From the NCBI RefSeq assembly GCF_000765905.2, contig NZ_JRPL02000012.1, positions 1 through 64,000 on the forward strand: a stretch of 64,000 bases of DNA, written 5' to 3'. Positions 1 through 8,975 of this stretch are shown here, one piece after another (positions within the stretch are counted from its first letter, which is position 1; every line of letters starts with the position of its first letter). This DNA comes from Helicobacter trogontum. GTDB lineage: Bacteria; Campylobacterota; Campylobacteria; Campylobacterales; Helicobacteraceae. The position numbers and the translations under genes were made by a program. The notes under the pieces were generated by a model. It searched no databases and was not told the origin of the DNA. It worked only from the letters and a program-made list of their open reading frames with translations.

Positions 1-1
1 G

Positions 2-118
2 AAAGGCGATGATATATTAAAAGTCATTTCAAACTTTCTTAGATTTGTAGTTTTATCTCATTTGCCCAAATCTCTAAATATTGTAGCAGAGAATCCACTC
101 AAAGTATTTAGGATATGA
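2..118 (+). CDS. C-terminal end of an unidentified protein (partial)
   Basis: An open frame enters from the left window edge and stops at TGA 116-118 after 38 residues. The composition (mixed hydrophobic and charged, ending in VFRI) looks like normal Helicobacter coding sequence, whereas the opposite strand here is full of stops. I do not recognise the family from this short tail. It could also be a chance frame in a region that is otherwise decayed. Confidence 0.35.
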   Translation, partial: KGDDILKVISNFLRFVVLSHLPKSLNIVAENPLKVFRI

Positions 119-126
119 TGGACTAT

Positions 127-603
127 TCATAACGATTTACAAAGTTTATAGTGTGGCGGGAGAGGGTGTGTTTGTAGTGCATTATTGAGTTTGTTTATAT
201 CACTTAACTTTTTTGTATCTTTAGCTATATTAATTATAAGTAAATCTAATGGAGTGTCATTGTGAGATTCTATAAAGTTGTTATTAAACTTTATTTTATA
301 TACAGGCAAATTATCTCTTTGAAATATATGTATCCTCTAATACAGTCTTAACTTTGATTTGATAAGTTTTATTGTTGCAAGTAATACTTCTTTATTTTGC
401 TCATTAGCATTACTAAGAGCTGGAGCATTTATCTTAAAAGTATTTTCTTTAGGAGTGCAAATAATAGGAAAACCTTTATCACTCATTACTCAAGCACTAC
501 TTGTATAACCTATGATACTAGAGTTAAAAAGATTGAATTCTAGTAACAATGCGATGTGATCAGATTTAAAAATTTTGCAGGAAGCCCATTCATTGTGCTT
601 TAT
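127..603 (-). pseudogene. Decayed gene, possibly ankyrin-repeat-like, two in-frame stops
   Basis: One continuous minus-strand frame runs from about 603 to a stop at 127 but is interrupted by two nonsense codons: a TGA near 490 and a TAG at 337-339. Between and after them the translation looks like real protein (for example NDTPLDLLI, which resembles an ankyrin helix-turn, in the last segment). No frameshift is needed to join the three pieces, so point nonsense mutation is the simplest explanation. No start codon with a ribosome site is evident at the upstream end. The ankyrin link is weak; what I can support is an inactivated accessory gene. Confidence 0.45.
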
Positions 604-698
604 TCATGTTGATATTATGATGACACATATCACACATATTCTTCTTTATTCTCCTATCGCCAATCTATCTTAACTAAATGATAATAAACCTGCCATTA

Positions 699-1706
699 TC
701 ATTCAAGCACTCCATTTTCATCATACCATTTTGTAACCCCCTCTACTTTGTCATCTTTATATGGAGTTTCCCAAATAAGTTGGCCATTTTCATGATAGCC
801 TTTCTCGACACCATCTCTTTTGTCATCTTTATATGGAGTTTCTCTTTTAAGCACTCCATTTTCATCATACAGCTTTTCAACACCATCTCTTTTGTCATCT
901 TTATATGGAGTTTCTCTTTTAAGCACTCCATTTTCATCATACAGCTTTTCAACACCTTCTCTTTTATCACCTTTATATGGGGCCTCACTTTTAAGTCGCC
1001 CATTTTCATGATAGCCCTTCTCGACACCATTCCTTTTGTCATCTTTATATAGGGCTTCTTTTTCAAGCTGTCCACTTTTATAATACTCCTTCCACATACC
1101 TTCCATTCTATCATCGTTATAAGAGGTTTCATATTGAAGCTGTCCGCTTCTGTAGTACCACTTTTCAACACCATCTCTTTTATTATTTTTATATTGGGTT
1201 TCACCTTTAAGCTGTCCATTCTCATAATACAGCTTTTCAACACCATTTACCCCACCATCTTTATATGGAGTTTCTTTTTCAAGCTGCCCATTCCCATAAT
1301 ATATTTTCCAGACACCATCTCTTTTGTCATCTTTATATGGAGTTTCCCCAATAAGCTGCTTTTTTTTATAATACCATTTTGCAACACCCTCTCTTTTATT
1401 GTCTTTATATGGAGTTTCACGTCTAAGCACTCCATTTTCATCATACAGCTTTTCAACCCCCTCTACTTTGCCATCTTTATATGGGATTTCTCTTCCAAGT
1501 CGCCCATTTTCATAATAGCCTCTCTCGACACCATTCCTTTTGTTATCTTTATATGGAGTTTCTCTTTCAAGTCGCCCATTCTTATGATATTCTCTTGCTG
1601 CACAACCTCTTTGCTTATCCTCATCGCTCTTACACTCTGGTAAAGTTTGTGTGCAACCCATAAACAAAAGTGATGGTACTATTACATGCAACATTGCCTT
1701 TAACAT
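699..1706 (-). CDS. Repeat lipoprotein, YwqK/MORN-variant type
   Basis: 335-residue protein with an N-terminal lipoprotein signal (hydrophobic segment, then LLFMGC; the Cys would be lipidated), followed by twelve imperfect 24-residue repeats built on the pattern ETPYKDDKRDGV-x4-Y-ENGxL. This pattern is the MORN-variant repeat of the YwqK family, which automatic annotation often calls an antitoxin. The lipobox makes a surface or periplasmic location likely, so a classical toxin-antitoxin role is doubtful. RBS AAAGGA lies before the ATG and a TATAAT box lies at 1793-1798. Function is unknown; YwqK-like proteins often sit near polymorphic toxins as possible immunity proteins. Identical repeat copies at DNA level suggest recent repeat-number change. 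Confidence 0.8.
   Translation of the reverse strand: MLKAMLHVIVPSLLFMGCTQTLPECKSDEDKQRGCAAREYHKNGRLERETPYKDNKRNGVERGYYENGRLGREIPYKDGKVEGVEKLYDENGVLRRETPYKDNKREGVAKWYYKKKQLIGETPYKDDKRDGVWKIYYGNGQLEKETPYKDGGVNGVEKLYYENGQLKGETQYKNNKRDGVEKWYYRSGQLQYETSYNDDRMEGMWKEYYKSGQLEKEALYKDDKRNGVEKGYHENGRLKSEAPYKGDKREGVEKLYDENGVLKRETPYKDDKRDGVEKLYDENGVLKRETPYKDDKRDGVEKGYHENGQLIWETPYKDDKVEGVTKWYDENGVLE
811..954. repeat. Two identical 72-bp tandem units inside the repeat lipoprotein gene
   Basis: Positions 811-882 and 883-954 are base-for-base identical; the other repeats of the gene are diverged. The unit is 24 codons, so gain or loss of a unit keeps the frame. The identity points to recent duplication by slippage or recombination. 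Confidence 0.9.
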
Positions 1707-1792
1707 ACATATCCTTTTTTTTGTAACTTACAGAATGCTAAACCTAAAGTTTTTTAGAACTTAATCATACTTGATTGTTTTAATTATAGCTT

Positions 1793-1798
1793 AACTTT
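1793..1798 (-). promoter_or_regulatory. Putative -10 box of the repeat lipoprotein gene
   Basis: TATAAT on the minus strand in the context GC-TATAAT-TAAAAC, about 85 nt upstream of the start at 1706. It fits the Helicobacter sigma-80 -10 consensus; a -35 box is usually weak in this group and none is claimed. Confidence 0.4.
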
Positions 1799-1859
1799 TT
1801 AGGGCTTATAGATTGCTTGTGTATCTGTTTTTAAATTTCATGCAATTAAATCAAGCAAA

Positions 1860-2790
1860 TTATTAAAAGCTCATATAATCCTATCCTTATACCCGCTAAA
1901 AGCCTTAAACTTTACCTTATATATGAAGTAGAGATATGTCTATTATTTATTTCTGTGATATTTGTATTTTTTATATCTTTTATATGATTTTTCTTTTTTA
2001 CTATCTTTTGTCATTTTGCCATATCTCTCATATCACATTCTATCACATAATCTCTATTTAAACTTATAAGCTTGTATAACCACACTCTAGTCTATTATCA
2101 TTATCTATATCTTTAGAGTTATTACTTGTGGTGTCTTTTATGTTTATATGAGTTGCTTTATATCCACTCGTTTGTAATTTTTTCTATCACCCCTCTTTTC
2201 TTTAGTGGTTTTTACTTATCTTGTTCTTAGCTTCTATATAATCTTTTTCTCTTTTAATAGCTTTACTATAAACTTTGGAATCTTCTTTAGGTTATGTCAA
2301 AAAGTTGCGTATCAATCACTAGCACAACCCTATTTAGTTTTTATGATAGATGAGCTCTTCTTCTAAATAATTTTTTGAAATATTTTTCTTTCAATAAAAT
2401 CTTTTGTGCTTCCCATATTGTCTTTAGGTATTTCATCATTACCTGCAGAGTAAAAAGCAAGTCCTGCATAAAAGAATCCTTCTTTTATTAAATAATGTGC
2501 TATTTTTTAGAGATATGGGGATTGAAATTTTTGATGTGTTGATGAATTTCTTGTGGGATTCTAGGCTATCACTTATTGAATATTTAATATTTGCATAATT
2601 GATGAAAGTAATTTTTCCGCTCTTTTATCATGAAGAATAGCTAATTACACATCGAATTTACTTGCTTGTTAATATGATCATGAAAGCTGTTTTTATATGC
2701 TTTTAATTGATGGACAACATATTATTGTCATATTAAGAAATTTAAAATACACATAAAGAGATCGTAAACTCTATTCTAAAATTACAAGAA
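1860..2790. other. Intergenic decayed region
   Basis: No intact gene in about 900 bases. Minus-strand translation gives short coding-like pieces in different frames (one around 2100-2300, one at 2363-2506 listed separately) broken by stops, so this is probably the wreck of one or more accessory genes. No RNA gene, IS end or clear terminator is visible. Confidence 0.4.
2363..2506 (-). pseudogene. Fragment of an unidentified accessory protein
   Basis: A 47-residue minus-strand frame flanked by stops at both ends, with coding-like composition and no start codon. Segments such as FYAGLAFYSAGNDE look like part of a folded domain. Family not recognised. It is the best-preserved piece of the decayed stretch between the repeat lipoprotein and the MidA-like gene. 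Confidence 0.3.
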
Positions 2791-2792
2791 TG

Positions 2793-3827
2793 CTAGACAT
2801 TACATACACATAATGCTTTAAAACGTTCACCCATAGCATTTGGGGTGATTAAGCCCTGCAAACTTGCTTTTTGTTTGCTAAGTTGGATTGAGTTAAAATG
2901 TGCGGAAAAACCTTCAAAGATATCAAGAATCTCGCAAAATTCAACCAAAAATTTCGACTGCGTTACATTACATAATAGCTCAATATTGTTGCTCTTAAAT
3001 ATCTTTGATAACAGACTGAAATCTACGTCATAGGTAATATCACTTTTTCCTATAAAGTAGGTTAGTCGATCATTTTGCCATTCCTCATATAGATTATAAA
3101 CCTTATGCTGCATATACATTCTTATGTTTAATTCACGAGCAAAAAAATCTCCATAATCAAATGTAAGAAAAATCCATTTGCACGTCAAGCTAGAGAGATC
3201 TTGTATGAAAGATTCCCATATCAAAGAGATTTCAGCACTTTTTATGCTATATTTTTCTCTAAAAGCACAAATTTCATTTGCTGGCTCTTTCCATACAAAT
3301 CTTTGATCATCAAAATAGAGCATTTTGTCATTATATAAAATATCACAAGGCATACTATCAAATAATTCATTTGAGATAAAAAATATATTGTTTGGCTGTA
3401 AATCCTTTAACTCTTGTATATTGTTATAGATTTGTAATTGTTTATCAAATCTCATTGCAATTCTTGTTTGAAAAGTTGCATTTTGTTGTGTATGTAACAA
3501 ATCTAGCGGTTCTATCACACAAAAGTTACTTTGTGTAAAAACAACATCGCTAAATGCCTTTATAAATTCAGCGATATCTGCGATTAAATCACCATTATTA
3601 CTCCCAATCTCCACAATATAAAGTGGCAAAGAAAGCCTACTTTCATCAAGCATTTTTAGAATATAGCGACTAATTGCACCGCCAAAAAATTTCGATACAC
3701 TCACGGAGGTGTAAAAATCTCCTGATTTTCCTACATGATTTTGTGTGTAATAACCATCTTTGGGATTATAAAGCCAATCTTGCATAACTTCTCTAAATGG
3801 TATACATGTTTGATTGGAGATACGCAT
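2793..3827 (-). CDS. MidA-family SAM-dependent methyltransferase (DUF185)
   Basis: 344 residues. The N-terminal GDFYTSVSVSKFFGGAI segment (about residues 36-52) matches the GDF-T-S-x-S-x-FG signature of the MidA/NDUFAF7 family, followed by a glycine-poor SAM motif VEIGSNNGDL near residue 72 and an NELFDSMP motif. The mitochondrial relative methylates an arginine of a complex I subunit; the bacterial substrate is not established, although Campylobacterota have a complex I-like enzyme. RBS AAGGAT precedes the ATG. It lies 12 nt downstream of the HAD phosphatase gene, so the two are probably cotranscribed. Confidence 0.8.
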   Translation of the reverse strand: MRISNQTCIPFREVMQDWLYNPKDGYYTQNHVGKSGDFYTSVSVSKFFGGAISRYILKMLDESRLSLPLYIVEIGSNNGDLIADIAEFIKAFSDVVFTQSNFCVIEPLDLLHTQQNATFQTRIAMRFDKQLQIYNNIQELKDLQPNNIFFISNELFDSMPCDILYNDKMLYFDDQRFVWKEPANEICAFREKYSIKSAEISLIWESFIQDLSSLTCKWIFLTFDYGDFFARELNIRMYMQHKVYNLYEEWQNDRLTYFIGKSDITYDVDFSLLSKIFKSNNIELLCNVTQSKFLVEFCEILDIFEGFSAHFNSIQLSKQKASLQGLITPNAMGERFKALCVCNV

Positions 3828-3839
3828 TTTTATCCTTAT

Positions 3840-4427
3840 TTAATGAAACACACGAAAGAATGCAAGGCTTGGACTTGCTAGAGATAGCATTTCTTTGTCT
3901 CCTTTTGTATCGCCATAGACATAAATTCTTTCATATTGCGTAAGGTCATATTGTTCTTTGATGCGTCTCTCTTTTTCTGGTCCATAGCAATTTGGTTGTA
4001 AAAAATTACCTGTCAACCTTCCTTCTTTCACCTCCATAGTGGTGCCAAGCAAATTAATATTCCAGTGCTGACATAATGGACGCAAATATTCCTCAAAACT
4101 AGCAGATACAAGCACGATAACATGATTATTCTCTTTATGCCAACGCATTTTTTGCAATGCGGAATCTTTGCAAAAAGATTCTAAAATTTCTGTGAATTTG
4201 GCACAATAATTATTAAGCACTTCTTGGTCCATTCCCTTGAAACATGATTTAAGCACATTTTCTTTAGCTCTACTATTATCTATGAGGCCGAGTTTGTAGC
4301 CCACCAATGTCGGTAGATTCTCTAACATTTTTATATAGAATCTTTTTCCTAACACAAAGCGCAAAAACAACCTAAAAGAATCTCCTCGTGTTATAGTGCC
4401 ATCAAAGTCAAAAAATGCTATATCCAA
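3840..4427 (-). CDS. HAD-IB family phosphatase
   Basis: 195 residues with the complete HAD set: motif I DFDGT (residues 7-11), motif II VSAS (near 97) and motif III/IV GDTKGDKEML near the C-terminus. This subfamily (SerB/PGPase-like IB) removes phosphate from small molecules; the substrate cannot be read from sequence. Start is TTG at 4427, supported by RBS AAGGAT 10 nt upstream and by the DFDGT motif lying only a few residues in. First gene of a likely two-gene operon with the MidA-like methyltransferase. Confidence 0.8.
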   Translation of the reverse strand: MDIAFFDFDGTITRGDSFRLFLRFVLGKRFYIKMLENLPTLVGYKLGLIDNSRAKENVLKSCFKGMDQEVLNNYCAKFTEILESFCKDSALQKMRWHKENNHVIVLVSASFEEYLRPLCQHWNINLLGTTMEVKEGRLTGNFLQPNCYGPEKERRIKEQYDLTQYERIYVYGDTKGDKEMLSLASPSLAFFRVFH

Positions 4428-4580
4428 AATTATCCTTTATTGTAAAACTTATTTGTAAAACAAGAAATCTTGTGAAAGTAGTATAACCAAAATTATTTTT
4501 ATAAGATTAACTTGTCCTTTTTGGTTTGATTGAGTGGAGTTAATTTTTCCTTTTTTAAATCATGAATGATAGAGTGTTGA

Positions 4581-5408
4581 TTACAAAAAGTTATGCAATT
4601 CATTTGCTTTTTTCATCCATAATATAAGTTTATCCCATTCTTCTTTTGTTACATATTCTTTTGCTTCAACAAAATGCTTTTCAAAGTCTGTAAGTGAATG
4701 CAATAGATGTTCTTTGTTATGTTTAAAAATATCTTTCCAAGTGACTGGAGAACTATTTGCGAGACGTGACATGCTACGGAATCCACCACCAATCAAGGCA
4801 AGAATGTTTTCTGGTTTTTCTTGTGCTAACACCGTGTTTGCAAGTGCAAAACTCAAAATATGTGGTAAATGTGAGATATAGGCGATATGCTTATCGTGAT
4901 CTGCAGAATCCATTTTAATAATTTGCATACCAAGATTGACAAAAATCTCTTTTGCAAAGGCAATCTGAAAAGCACCGCTTTTATCTATATCTGTAAGTAT
5001 TAGAATTTTATTTTTAAAAAGATCTTTTTGTGCTGCCTTGGGACCACTATGCTCCGTGCCACTCATAGGGTGTGCACCAACATAATTTTTACGCACATTA
5101 GAATCAATAAGCTTATGTATTGCATGTTTTGTGCTACCCAGATCAATAATTGTTTGTGTTGGAGTAAGTTCTCTAAAATCATTTACCATTGGTGCTACAA
5201 AGTCAAGCGGTACTGCAATAAAAATAACATCGCATTGTGAAATCTCATCTTTACTTGCACATTCATCAACAAGTCCTAAAGATAAAGCTTGTTGTTCATG
5301 TAAGGCATTATTATCATGTCCTAGAATGCGTTTAAACATCTTTGTCTCACGCAGAGCCAACCCTAATGATCCACCAATTAGTCCCAAACCAATAATGCCT
5401 GCTTGCAT
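4581..5408 (-). CDS. tyrA: Prephenate dehydrogenase
   Basis: 275 residues. The N-terminal Rossmann signature GIIGLGLIGGSLG (residues 4-16) and the GAHPMSGTEHSGP motif (about 115-127) with the family's catalytic His are both present, and length fits a monofunctional NAD(P)-dependent TyrA without chorismate mutase or ACT domain. It converts prephenate to 4-hydroxyphenylpyruvate in tyrosine synthesis. RBS AAGGAAGG lies just upstream of the ATG. Transcribed alone on the minus strand; AT-rich upstream DNA with several TATAAT-like hexamers serves as promoter region. Confidence 0.92.
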   Translation of the reverse strand: MQAGIIGLGLIGGSLGLALRETKMFKRILGHDNNALHEQQALSLGLVDECASKDEISQCDVIFIAVPLDFVAPMVNDFRELTPTQTIIDLGSTKHAIHKLIDSNVRKNYVGAHPMSGTEHSGPKAAQKDLFKNKILILTDIDKSGAFQIAFAKEIFVNLGMQIIKMDSADHDKHIAYISHLPHILSFALANTVLAQEKPENILALIGGGFRSMSRLANSSPVTWKDIFKHNKEHLLHSLTDFEKHFVEAKEYVTKEEWDKLILWMKKANELHNFL

Positions 5409-5675
5409 ATCCTTCCTTACTTAAGATTTAAAAATACAAAAGATATTTTGCCATATTTTCTAGATAATTACGTTTATTTTTTATAACAACATAGGTACAA
5501 AATAGTATTATAATTATAACTTCAGTTTTTGAGCTATATTGGTTTTTCTAGTTTATTGTGCTAGAGTTTTCATAGGCATGAATCTTTATAACAACTTTAT
5601 TTTATGTATGAAATAACTTATATGAATTTAGAATTTAATCTATGTAACCACTTCAAATTATGTCCTGCATGTTGC

Positions 5676-6119
5676 TTATGTAATACCCCACCTCATATAA
5701 AGATATATTAAGAGCGTATAACGACTTATTTTTCCAAGAGCTATAAAAAGCCATGTTGCCATCTGGTTATATCTATATAAACCAAGCAATAAAACTAAAA
5801 CATCTCCAATAAATGGTAAAAATGCAAAAAATGCGTAAAAACAGCCATATTTTTGCACATAGGGTCGATAAGATTCTATCTTTTTGTAAGCTTTTGGGAA
5901 GAACTTACGCACCGCTGAATCTCCTCCAAAATATGCGAGATAATAGGTGCTTAAGCTACCAAGTATATTACCAATACTAGCGACAATCAACACAAGGTAT
6001 GGATTGAAGTCAAATGCGATAAAGCCAATCACAAAAGCTTCAGATCCAAGTGGCCAAAGAGAACTTGATATAAAACAAACAAGAAATAGTCCAAACAAAC
6101 CATAATTATAAAAATTCAT
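5676..6119 (-). CDS. YqaA/DedA-family membrane protein
   Basis: 147 residues, four predicted hydrophobic segments, with the YqaA-type signature: SSLWPLGSEAFVIG near residues 19-32 and GNILGSLSTYYLAYFGG near 50-66. YqaA is a short branch of the SNARE-associated/DedA superfamily, integral inner-membrane proteins linked to lipid flipping and proton-dependent homeostasis in other members. RBS AAGGGC precedes the ATG. No operon partner is apparent. Confidence 0.8.
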   Translation of the reverse strand: MNFYNYGLFGLFLVCFISSSLWPLGSEAFVIGFIAFDFNPYLVLIVASIGNILGSLSTYYLAYFGGDSAVRKFFPKAYKKIESYRPYVQKYGCFYAFFAFLPFIGDVLVLLLGLYRYNQMATWLFIALGKISRYTLLIYLYMRWGIT

Positions 6120-6873
6120 ACATGCCCTTACTCTAAGCCCTTTGGCTTTTCATTCTTATTTTTAAACTTCTGTAGCTTTGTGATTGTATTGCAAGAGATA
6201 ATTTTTATAAAATGACGTTGTAATGCAATTGCAAAAAAATGTCAAAAAGAGTGCAGTAAAACATCACTCTATTCTTATATTATCTAAAAAATAATTATAA
6301 CCCAAATAAATATAAGCCTAGTAATGTAGCCTTGCGATTAATGTCTTACATGTAGTTCAAAGCTTATTGCAAAGAGAATTGTTGCAAATGCTCTTTATCT
6401 GTTTTAGCAGGATGAGATTCTAAACAATATGAGTTTGTATCATAATTTGATACAAAGACGTTAAGGTTTAGAATCTACGAGATATTATATATAATACACC
6501 TTTCTTTCTCTGCCCCCCCATTTTCATGTTAAGAACTAAGTAAAATGCGTTAGGAATACAATGACCACACTGATTATACTAAGGTATACAACTAAAAATC
6601 TATTCTATATTGTCACCAACTTTATTTAAAGCATATCCCAATAAGATGTTGTGGCAAAGAGATATGTAATAAAAGAGATATGTAATAGATGATGATATAG
6701 GCAGCAACCTTATATAGCGTAAAGAAAACTTGCAAAATATCTTGCAAAATCCATTGGAATATAACATGCCTAAGTTTAAACAATAGCTTTTGCTTTGCTA
6801 AAAGCTATAAGCATGCTCACAGGATTCAGTATGTATTGAATCCTTCAAGGCCAACTTAATCTAGGGTTATGCC
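6120..6873. other. Intergenic region with one nested hairpin
   Basis: About 750 bases without a credible gene on either strand; all frames are short and stop-rich. The only distinct structure is the nested inverted repeat at 6415-6476 (separate entry). A C7 run at about 6513-6519 is not in a credible reading frame. Confidence 0.5.
6415..6476. repeat. Nested perfect inverted repeats (hairpin)
   Basis: Outer arms 6415-6425 and 6466-6476 are perfect 11-nt complements; inside them 6434-6442 and 6448-6456 are perfect 9-nt complements with a 5-nt loop. The structure is symmetric, so either strand could form it. It has no adjacent T-run on either side, so it is not a standard rho-independent terminator. 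It may be part of a small RNA, a degenerate mobile element end, or a protein-binding site. Confidence 0.6.
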
Positions 6874-7347
6874 TTATTTTACAAGATAAATTTTGACATT
6901 ATCACGCACAAGCGTAATACCCTCAAAATTCTTTTCGATCATAAATGTACCATTTAATAAACGTAAAAAAGAGTCTTCAAAACGCATAACCTCTTCTGGT
7001 TGGCACATTCTTCTAGTGCTTGCGCCTTCACTGATGATGATTTGTTGTTTATTTGTGGAAAAAGTGTAGGGTGACATAAAGTTATTGCATCCAGAAACAC
7101 CTGATATCTGATTATTATTGATTTGTAAGGTTACGTCTCCTGCCTGCTCTGGTACACGAGTGAAAGCACCATCTATCTCAATAAGACTTACACGCCAATT
7201 TCCCAAAATATTTACTGCCATATTTCCTTGTTGCCCTATACTTTGTGTCCTCATTTGCATTGTATCTCCATGTGCCAATAATGCTACAGGCATACTCAAG
7301 CCTGCTAGTAATACTATTTTTGCCATTGGCTTTATTCTTGTTTTCAT
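6874..7347 (-). CDS. META/HslJ-domain exported protein
   Basis: 157 residues from the second ATG. The upstream in-frame ATG at 7362 is rejected because the RBS AGGAG lies between the two and serves the start at 7347. An N-terminal signal peptide (K/R-rich start, hydrophobic core, cleavage after LLAHG or so) is followed by a META domain (about residues 40-157) with the typical GVSGCNNF motif and the MCQPEEVMRFE segment. HslJ-type META proteins are small envelope proteins implicated in stress or antibiotic tolerance; the precise role here is unknown. A -10 box lies at 7397-7402. Confidence 0.82.
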   Translation of the reverse strand: MKTRIKPMAKIVLLAGLSMPVALLAHGDTMQMRTQSIGQQGNMAVNILGNWRVSLIEIDGAFTRVPEQAGDVTLQINNNQISGVSGCNNFMSPYTFSTNKQQIIISEGASTRRMCQPEEVMRFEDSFLRLLNGTFMIEKNFEGITLVRDNVKIYLVK

Positions 7348-7396
7348 GTAGTCTCCTTGCATTGCAGTCTGCTTGGCTGCATAAAATAAAGCTATG

Positions 7397-7402
7397 ATTA
7401 TA
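7397..7402 (-). promoter_or_regulatory. Putative -10 box of the META-domain gene
   Basis: TATAAT read on the minus strand, about 50 nt upstream of the start at 7347. Confidence 0.4.
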
Positions 7403-7592
7403 GCAAAAAACTACGTGTTTGTTTGGTTTGGCTGAAAATAATTCTTAAGTATAGTTTCAACTCTTAACCTCTATGGTATATCTAATGTGTGTTGCTTTTT
7501 ATCATATTGCAAAAACATATAAAACTTGATATGCATTTCAAACTTTATGTTCTACAATTTTATTCCATTTATTTAACTTTATAAAATCAAGA

Positions 7593-7598
7593 TACAAT
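7593..7598 (+). promoter_or_regulatory. Putative -10 box of gltX
   Basis: TACAAT, one mismatch from TATAAT, 41 nt upstream of the gltX start. Confidence 0.35.
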
Positions 7599-7639
7599 GC
7601 GTTTCACTATCAAAGAAATATATTTGAACAAGGAAAAGT

Positions 7640-8974
7640 ATGCTTCGTTTCGCCCCATCGCCAACTGGTGATATGCATATTGGTAATTTACGTGCCGCTA
7701 TTTTTAACTACATTATGGCAAAAAAGCTAAAGCAGCCTTTCATTATTAGGATTGAAGATACAGATTTAGAGCGTAATATAGCAGGAAAAGACAAGGAGAT
7801 TTTATCACTTTTGCAGACATTTGGTTTGGAGTTTTCATCTGTAATCTATCAAAGTGATAATTTTCCATTACATCGTGATATGGCTTTAAAGTTAATAAAA
7901 GAGAATAAGGCATTTTATTGCTATTGCTCTAAAGAGTTTTTGGAGGAAAAAAGAGAAGAGGCTAGGGCACAAAAGATTGCATTTAGATATAAAGATGAGT
8001 GGGCTGAACTTGAAAAAGGACAAAAAAGCACAAGCCCAATTATAAGATTGAGGGCGAATGAAGCGGTTAGTTTTGTAGATTCGATAAAGGGTGAGATTTC
8101 ATTTAATTCCAATGAGATTGATAGCTTTGTGATTATGAGAAATGAGATTCCAACTTATAACTTTGCGTGCAGTATTGATGATAAAGAGATGAGCTATATT
8201 ATAAGAGGTGAAGATCATATTAGCAATACACCAAAGCAAATACTTATTAAAAGGGCACTAGGTTTTGGCGAAAATGTGAGATATGCACATTTGCCTATCA
8301 TTCTTAATGAAGAACACAAAAAAATGTCTAAAAGAGATAAAGCCTCAAGTGTGCAATGGCTTCTATCTCAAGGTTTAGAGGCAAGGGCTATTGCAAACTA
8401 TCTTATCTTGCTGGGCAATACAAAGCTAGAAAGTCAGATTGGTGAACGCTTTAGCTTAGAATCTTGTATAGAGCATTTTTGTCTTGAAAAAGTTGCAAGT
8501 AATCCTGCACAATTTGATTATAAAAAGATAGTGCAAATTAGTAGAGATATTATGCGAGAGAAGGATATCACCAGTTTTTATCCACTCTTTACGCATTTAG
8601 AGTCTATGAGATTAGAGTCTCCGCAAAGTTTTGATGGATTGATTGCTCTCTATGCAAATGAGGTAAGTACCCAGATAGCATTAAGGGAACACATAGATTC
8701 TGTATTTTTGCCAATAGAGAACAAGCGAGAGCTACTTTTAGAGTTTCATAATGAGTTTGACAACATTGTCTCAATATTGCAAAACAATATCGATAAGGTT
8801 TTAAGCTATGATTATAATGAGCTGAAAGATTTCATAATAGAGCAGAGCGGATACAAGGGTAAATCTCTGTTTAAACCTTTAAGAATGATTTTGAGTGGAC
8901 AGGAGCATGGTGTTGAGCTTGATAAACTTTATCAGGTTGTAAAGCCATTTATAAGCTATATTGTAAGGAAGTAA
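7640..8974 (+). CDS. gltX: Glutamyl-tRNA synthetase (GltX2-like)
   Basis: 444 residues. Class I signatures are intact: HIGN at residues 13-16 and KMSKR at about 228-232. Start is fixed by RBS AAGGAAA and by the conserved opening MLRFAPSPTGDMHIGN. Helicobacter species carry two GltX enzymes; in H. pylori the second one (HP0643) charges tRNA-Gln with Glu, which GatCAB then amidates. This protein opens like that copy as I recall it, and is followed by yggT and slt as HP0643 is, so the GltX2 type is likely; specificity itself cannot be read here. yggT begins one nt after the stop. Confidence 0.9.
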   Translation: MLRFAPSPTGDMHIGNLRAAIFNYIMAKKLKQPFIIRIEDTDLERNIAGKDKEILSLLQTFGLEFSSVIYQSDNFPLHRDMALKLIKENKAFYCYCSKEFLEEKREEARAQKIAFRYKDEWAELEKGQKSTSPIIRLRANEAVSFVDSIKGEISFNSNEIDSFVIMRNEIPTYNFACSIDDKEMSYIIRGEDHISNTPKQILIKRALGFGENVRYAHLPIILNEEHKKMSKRDKASSVQWLLSQGLEARAIANYLILLGNTKLESQIGERFSLESCIEHFCLEKVASNPAQFDYKKIVQISRDIMREKDITSFYPLFTHLESMRLESPQSFDGLIALYANEVSTQIALREHIDSVFLPIENKRELLLEFHNEFDNIVSILQNNIDKVLSYDYNELKDFIIEQSGYKGKSLFKPLRMILSGQEHGVELDKLYQVVKPFISYIVRK

Positions 8975-8975
8975 T

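Noticed and set aside
678-1643. Plus-strand open frames across the repeat lipoprotein gene
   Set aside because: They are reverse-strand shadows of the 72-bp repeats (repetitive hydrophobic translations) with no ribosome sites.
699-1706. Calling the YwqK-like protein an antitoxin
   Set aside because: It has a lipoprotein signal and no partner toxin beside it; the name comes only from automatic family labels.
6513-6519. C7 run as a contingency tract
   Set aside because: Short and outside any credible gene or promoter spacing context.
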